From contig JAKSCF010000628.1 in the NCBI GenBank assembly GCA_022360735.1, forward strand, positions 1 through 8,023: a stretch of DNA of 8,023 bases, given 5' to 3'. The notes beneath the pieces were generated by a model. That model saw only the letters and a list, made by a program, of their open reading frames with translations. It searched no databases and was not told the DNA's origin. This DNA is from Clostridia bacterium. Its GTDB lineage: Bacteria > Bacillota_A > Clostridia > Peptostreptococcales > JAAYPU01. Position 1 is the first letter of the stretch. The number at the start of each line of letters is the position of its first letter. Shown here piece by piece: positions 6,946-8,023 of the stretch. The translations under genes were made by a program, and so were the position numbers.

Positions 6946-8023
6946 ATGAAAAAAGCAAAAACAATCTTCGTATGCCAAGAATGTGGATATGAAAGCCCAA
7001 AATGGATGGGACAATGCATATGCGGTCAATGGAATACTATGACCGAAGAAAAAATACATGATATAAAAGCTTCATCAAACAGCATGGCATCAACCGGAAA
7101 ACCGTCTAAACCAGTGCCTATAGAGGCAGTGAAATCAGGCCTATACAATCGTGTGAATACGGGCATTAATGAATTGAACAGAGTGTTGGGCGGCGGTTTG
7201 GTTAAGGGTGCAGTAACCCTTATTTCCGGTGAACCCGGTATAGGAAAGTCGACACTTATCTTACAAGCAGCTGCAAGCATTTCTAATCAGCAGCAGAAAG
7301 TCCTTTACATAACCGGTGAAGAGTCAGAGGAACAAATCAAAATTAGAGCCGATAGAATAGGAGCACTATCGGATAAATTGTTGCTGTTATCTGAAACCAA
7401 TATTGACCATATATTATCATGTATAGACGATGTTCAGCCTGATTTTTTAATTATAGATTCTATTCAAACCCTATATAGTCAGAATTTATCATCAGCACCT
7501 GGGACTGTATCACAAGTCAGAGAATGTGCCAACCATATCATCAGAACGGCTAAGGTTAGAAATATTCCTGTTTTTATTGTTGCTCATGTTACCAAAACAG
7601 GCGAGTTGGCAGGACCCAGAACCCTTGAGCATATGGTAGATGCTGTTCTGCATTTTACCGGTGAACGAAATCAAGAATTGAGGATATTGAGATCCTATAA
7701 AAATCGATATGGGACGACAAGCGAAATCGGTGCCTTTGAGATGAAAGAGCAAGGGTTAATTGAGTTTGATAACCTATCCAAAAGTTTTTTAGAAGGATTA
7801 GAAAAAGAGTCTGAAGGTTCAATTGCAACTTCGAGCTTTGAAGGGACAAGACCGCTGCTGCTAGAAATACAAGCTTTAGTTGTTCCTGCTAATGTGGGCT
7901 TTGCCAGAAGAACTTCTATTGGAATCGACAATGGAAGATTGAATATGATTATAGCTGTTTTAGAAAAAAAAGCCGGCGTATCTCTTATTAATCATGATGT
8001 TTATATCAATATTGTAGGCGGCA
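6946..8023 (+). CDS. radA: RadA (Sms), DNA repair and recombination ATPase, 3' end cut off by the window
   Basis: 359 complete codons are present and no stop is reached; RadA is usually about 455 residues, so roughly 95 are missing. RadA is a RecA-like hexameric helicase that promotes branch migration in homologous recombination. Visible in order: N-terminal zinc finger (C10, C13, C24, C26), Walker A GEPGIGKST (95-103), Walker B DFLIIDS (166-172), the SAPGTVSQVREC segment (178-189), the RadA signature KNRYG (252-256; usually KNRFG) and the start of the Lon-like domain (EGTRPLLLEIQALVVP and on). The zinc finger is unusual: the second pair is C-I-C rather than CxxC, one residue short without a frameshift. 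ATG 6946 follows GGGGG (6936-6940) at 5 bases, a weak site. No separate promoter is evident, so it is probably the fifth gene of the ctsR operon by read-through. Confidence 0.96.
   Translation, partial: MKKAKTIFVCQECGYESPKWMGQCICGQWNTMTEEKIHDIKASSNSMASTGKPSKPVPIEAVKSGLYNRVNTGINELNRVLGGGLVKGAVTLISGEPGIGKSTLILQAAASISNQQQKVLYITGEESEEQIKIRADRIGALSDKLLLLSETNIDHILSCIDDVQPDFLIIDSIQTLYSQNLSSAPGTVSQVRECANHIIRTAKVRNIPVFIVAHVTKTGELAGPRTLEHMVDAVLHFTGERNQELRILRSYKNRYGTTSEIGAFEMKEQGLIEFDNLSKSFLEGLEKESEGSIATSSFEGTRPLLLEIQALVVPANVGFARRTSIGIDNGRLNMIIAVLEKKAGVSLINHDVYINIVGG

Noticed and set aside
7026..7931. Several antisense open frames in the 3' part of the window
   Set aside because: The + strand is continuously open from ATG 6946 to the window end and encodes unmistakable RadA motifs; the minus-strand frames are shadows.

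Overview
The window is an AT-rich, low-GC Gram-positive chromosomal segment carrying the Firmicutes protein quality-control operon ctsR-mcsA-mcsB-clpC-radA, all on the + strand. A separate gene for an EF-G-like translational GTPase lies upstream. Gene order, codon use, strong Shine-Dalgarno sites and the McsA/McsB/CtsR set suggest a member of the Clostridia. A genus cannot be named from sequence alone.

Layout: 1-101 holds an AT-rich leader with an extended -10 promoter. 102-2168 encodes a 688-residue EF-G paralogue of the type with GHGGSGKT and DTPGYFDF motifs, ended by a strong intrinsic terminator (2178-2204). 2205-2321 holds the promoter, a CtsR-type operator and the ribosome binding site of the heat-shock operon. 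ctsR (2322-2783), mcsA (2797-3327), mcsB (3317-4318, overlapping mcsA by 11 bases) and clpC (4352-6820) follow with gaps of 33 bases or less. 6801-6924 is a palindromic MITE-like repeat that includes the last codons and stop of clpC. radA begins at 6946 and runs off the window end, with about 95 residues missing.

How the genes work together: CtsR represses the operon and binds its own promoter region. McsB, activated by McsA, is the protein-arginine kinase that inactivates CtsR under stress and marks damaged proteins with phosphoarginine. ClpC recognises that mark through its N-domain, whose two docking glutamates are kept here (E33, E108), and feeds substrates to ClpP, which is encoded elsewhere. 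RadA is a recombination (branch migration) helicase that is commonly the next gene in this operon, often followed by disA.

The gene content is a well-known system; I see no previously undescribed multi-gene system. The points worth a second look are the palindromic element fused to the 3' end of clpC, a one-residue-short zinc finger in RadA (CxC in place of the second CxxC), and substitutions in McsB at the catalytic loop (CLTN for CPTN) and at the phosphoarginine-binding motif (RNxxRA for RDxxRA). Two starts are best moved downstream of the longest open frame: ctsR to GTG 2322 and mcsB to ATG 3317.
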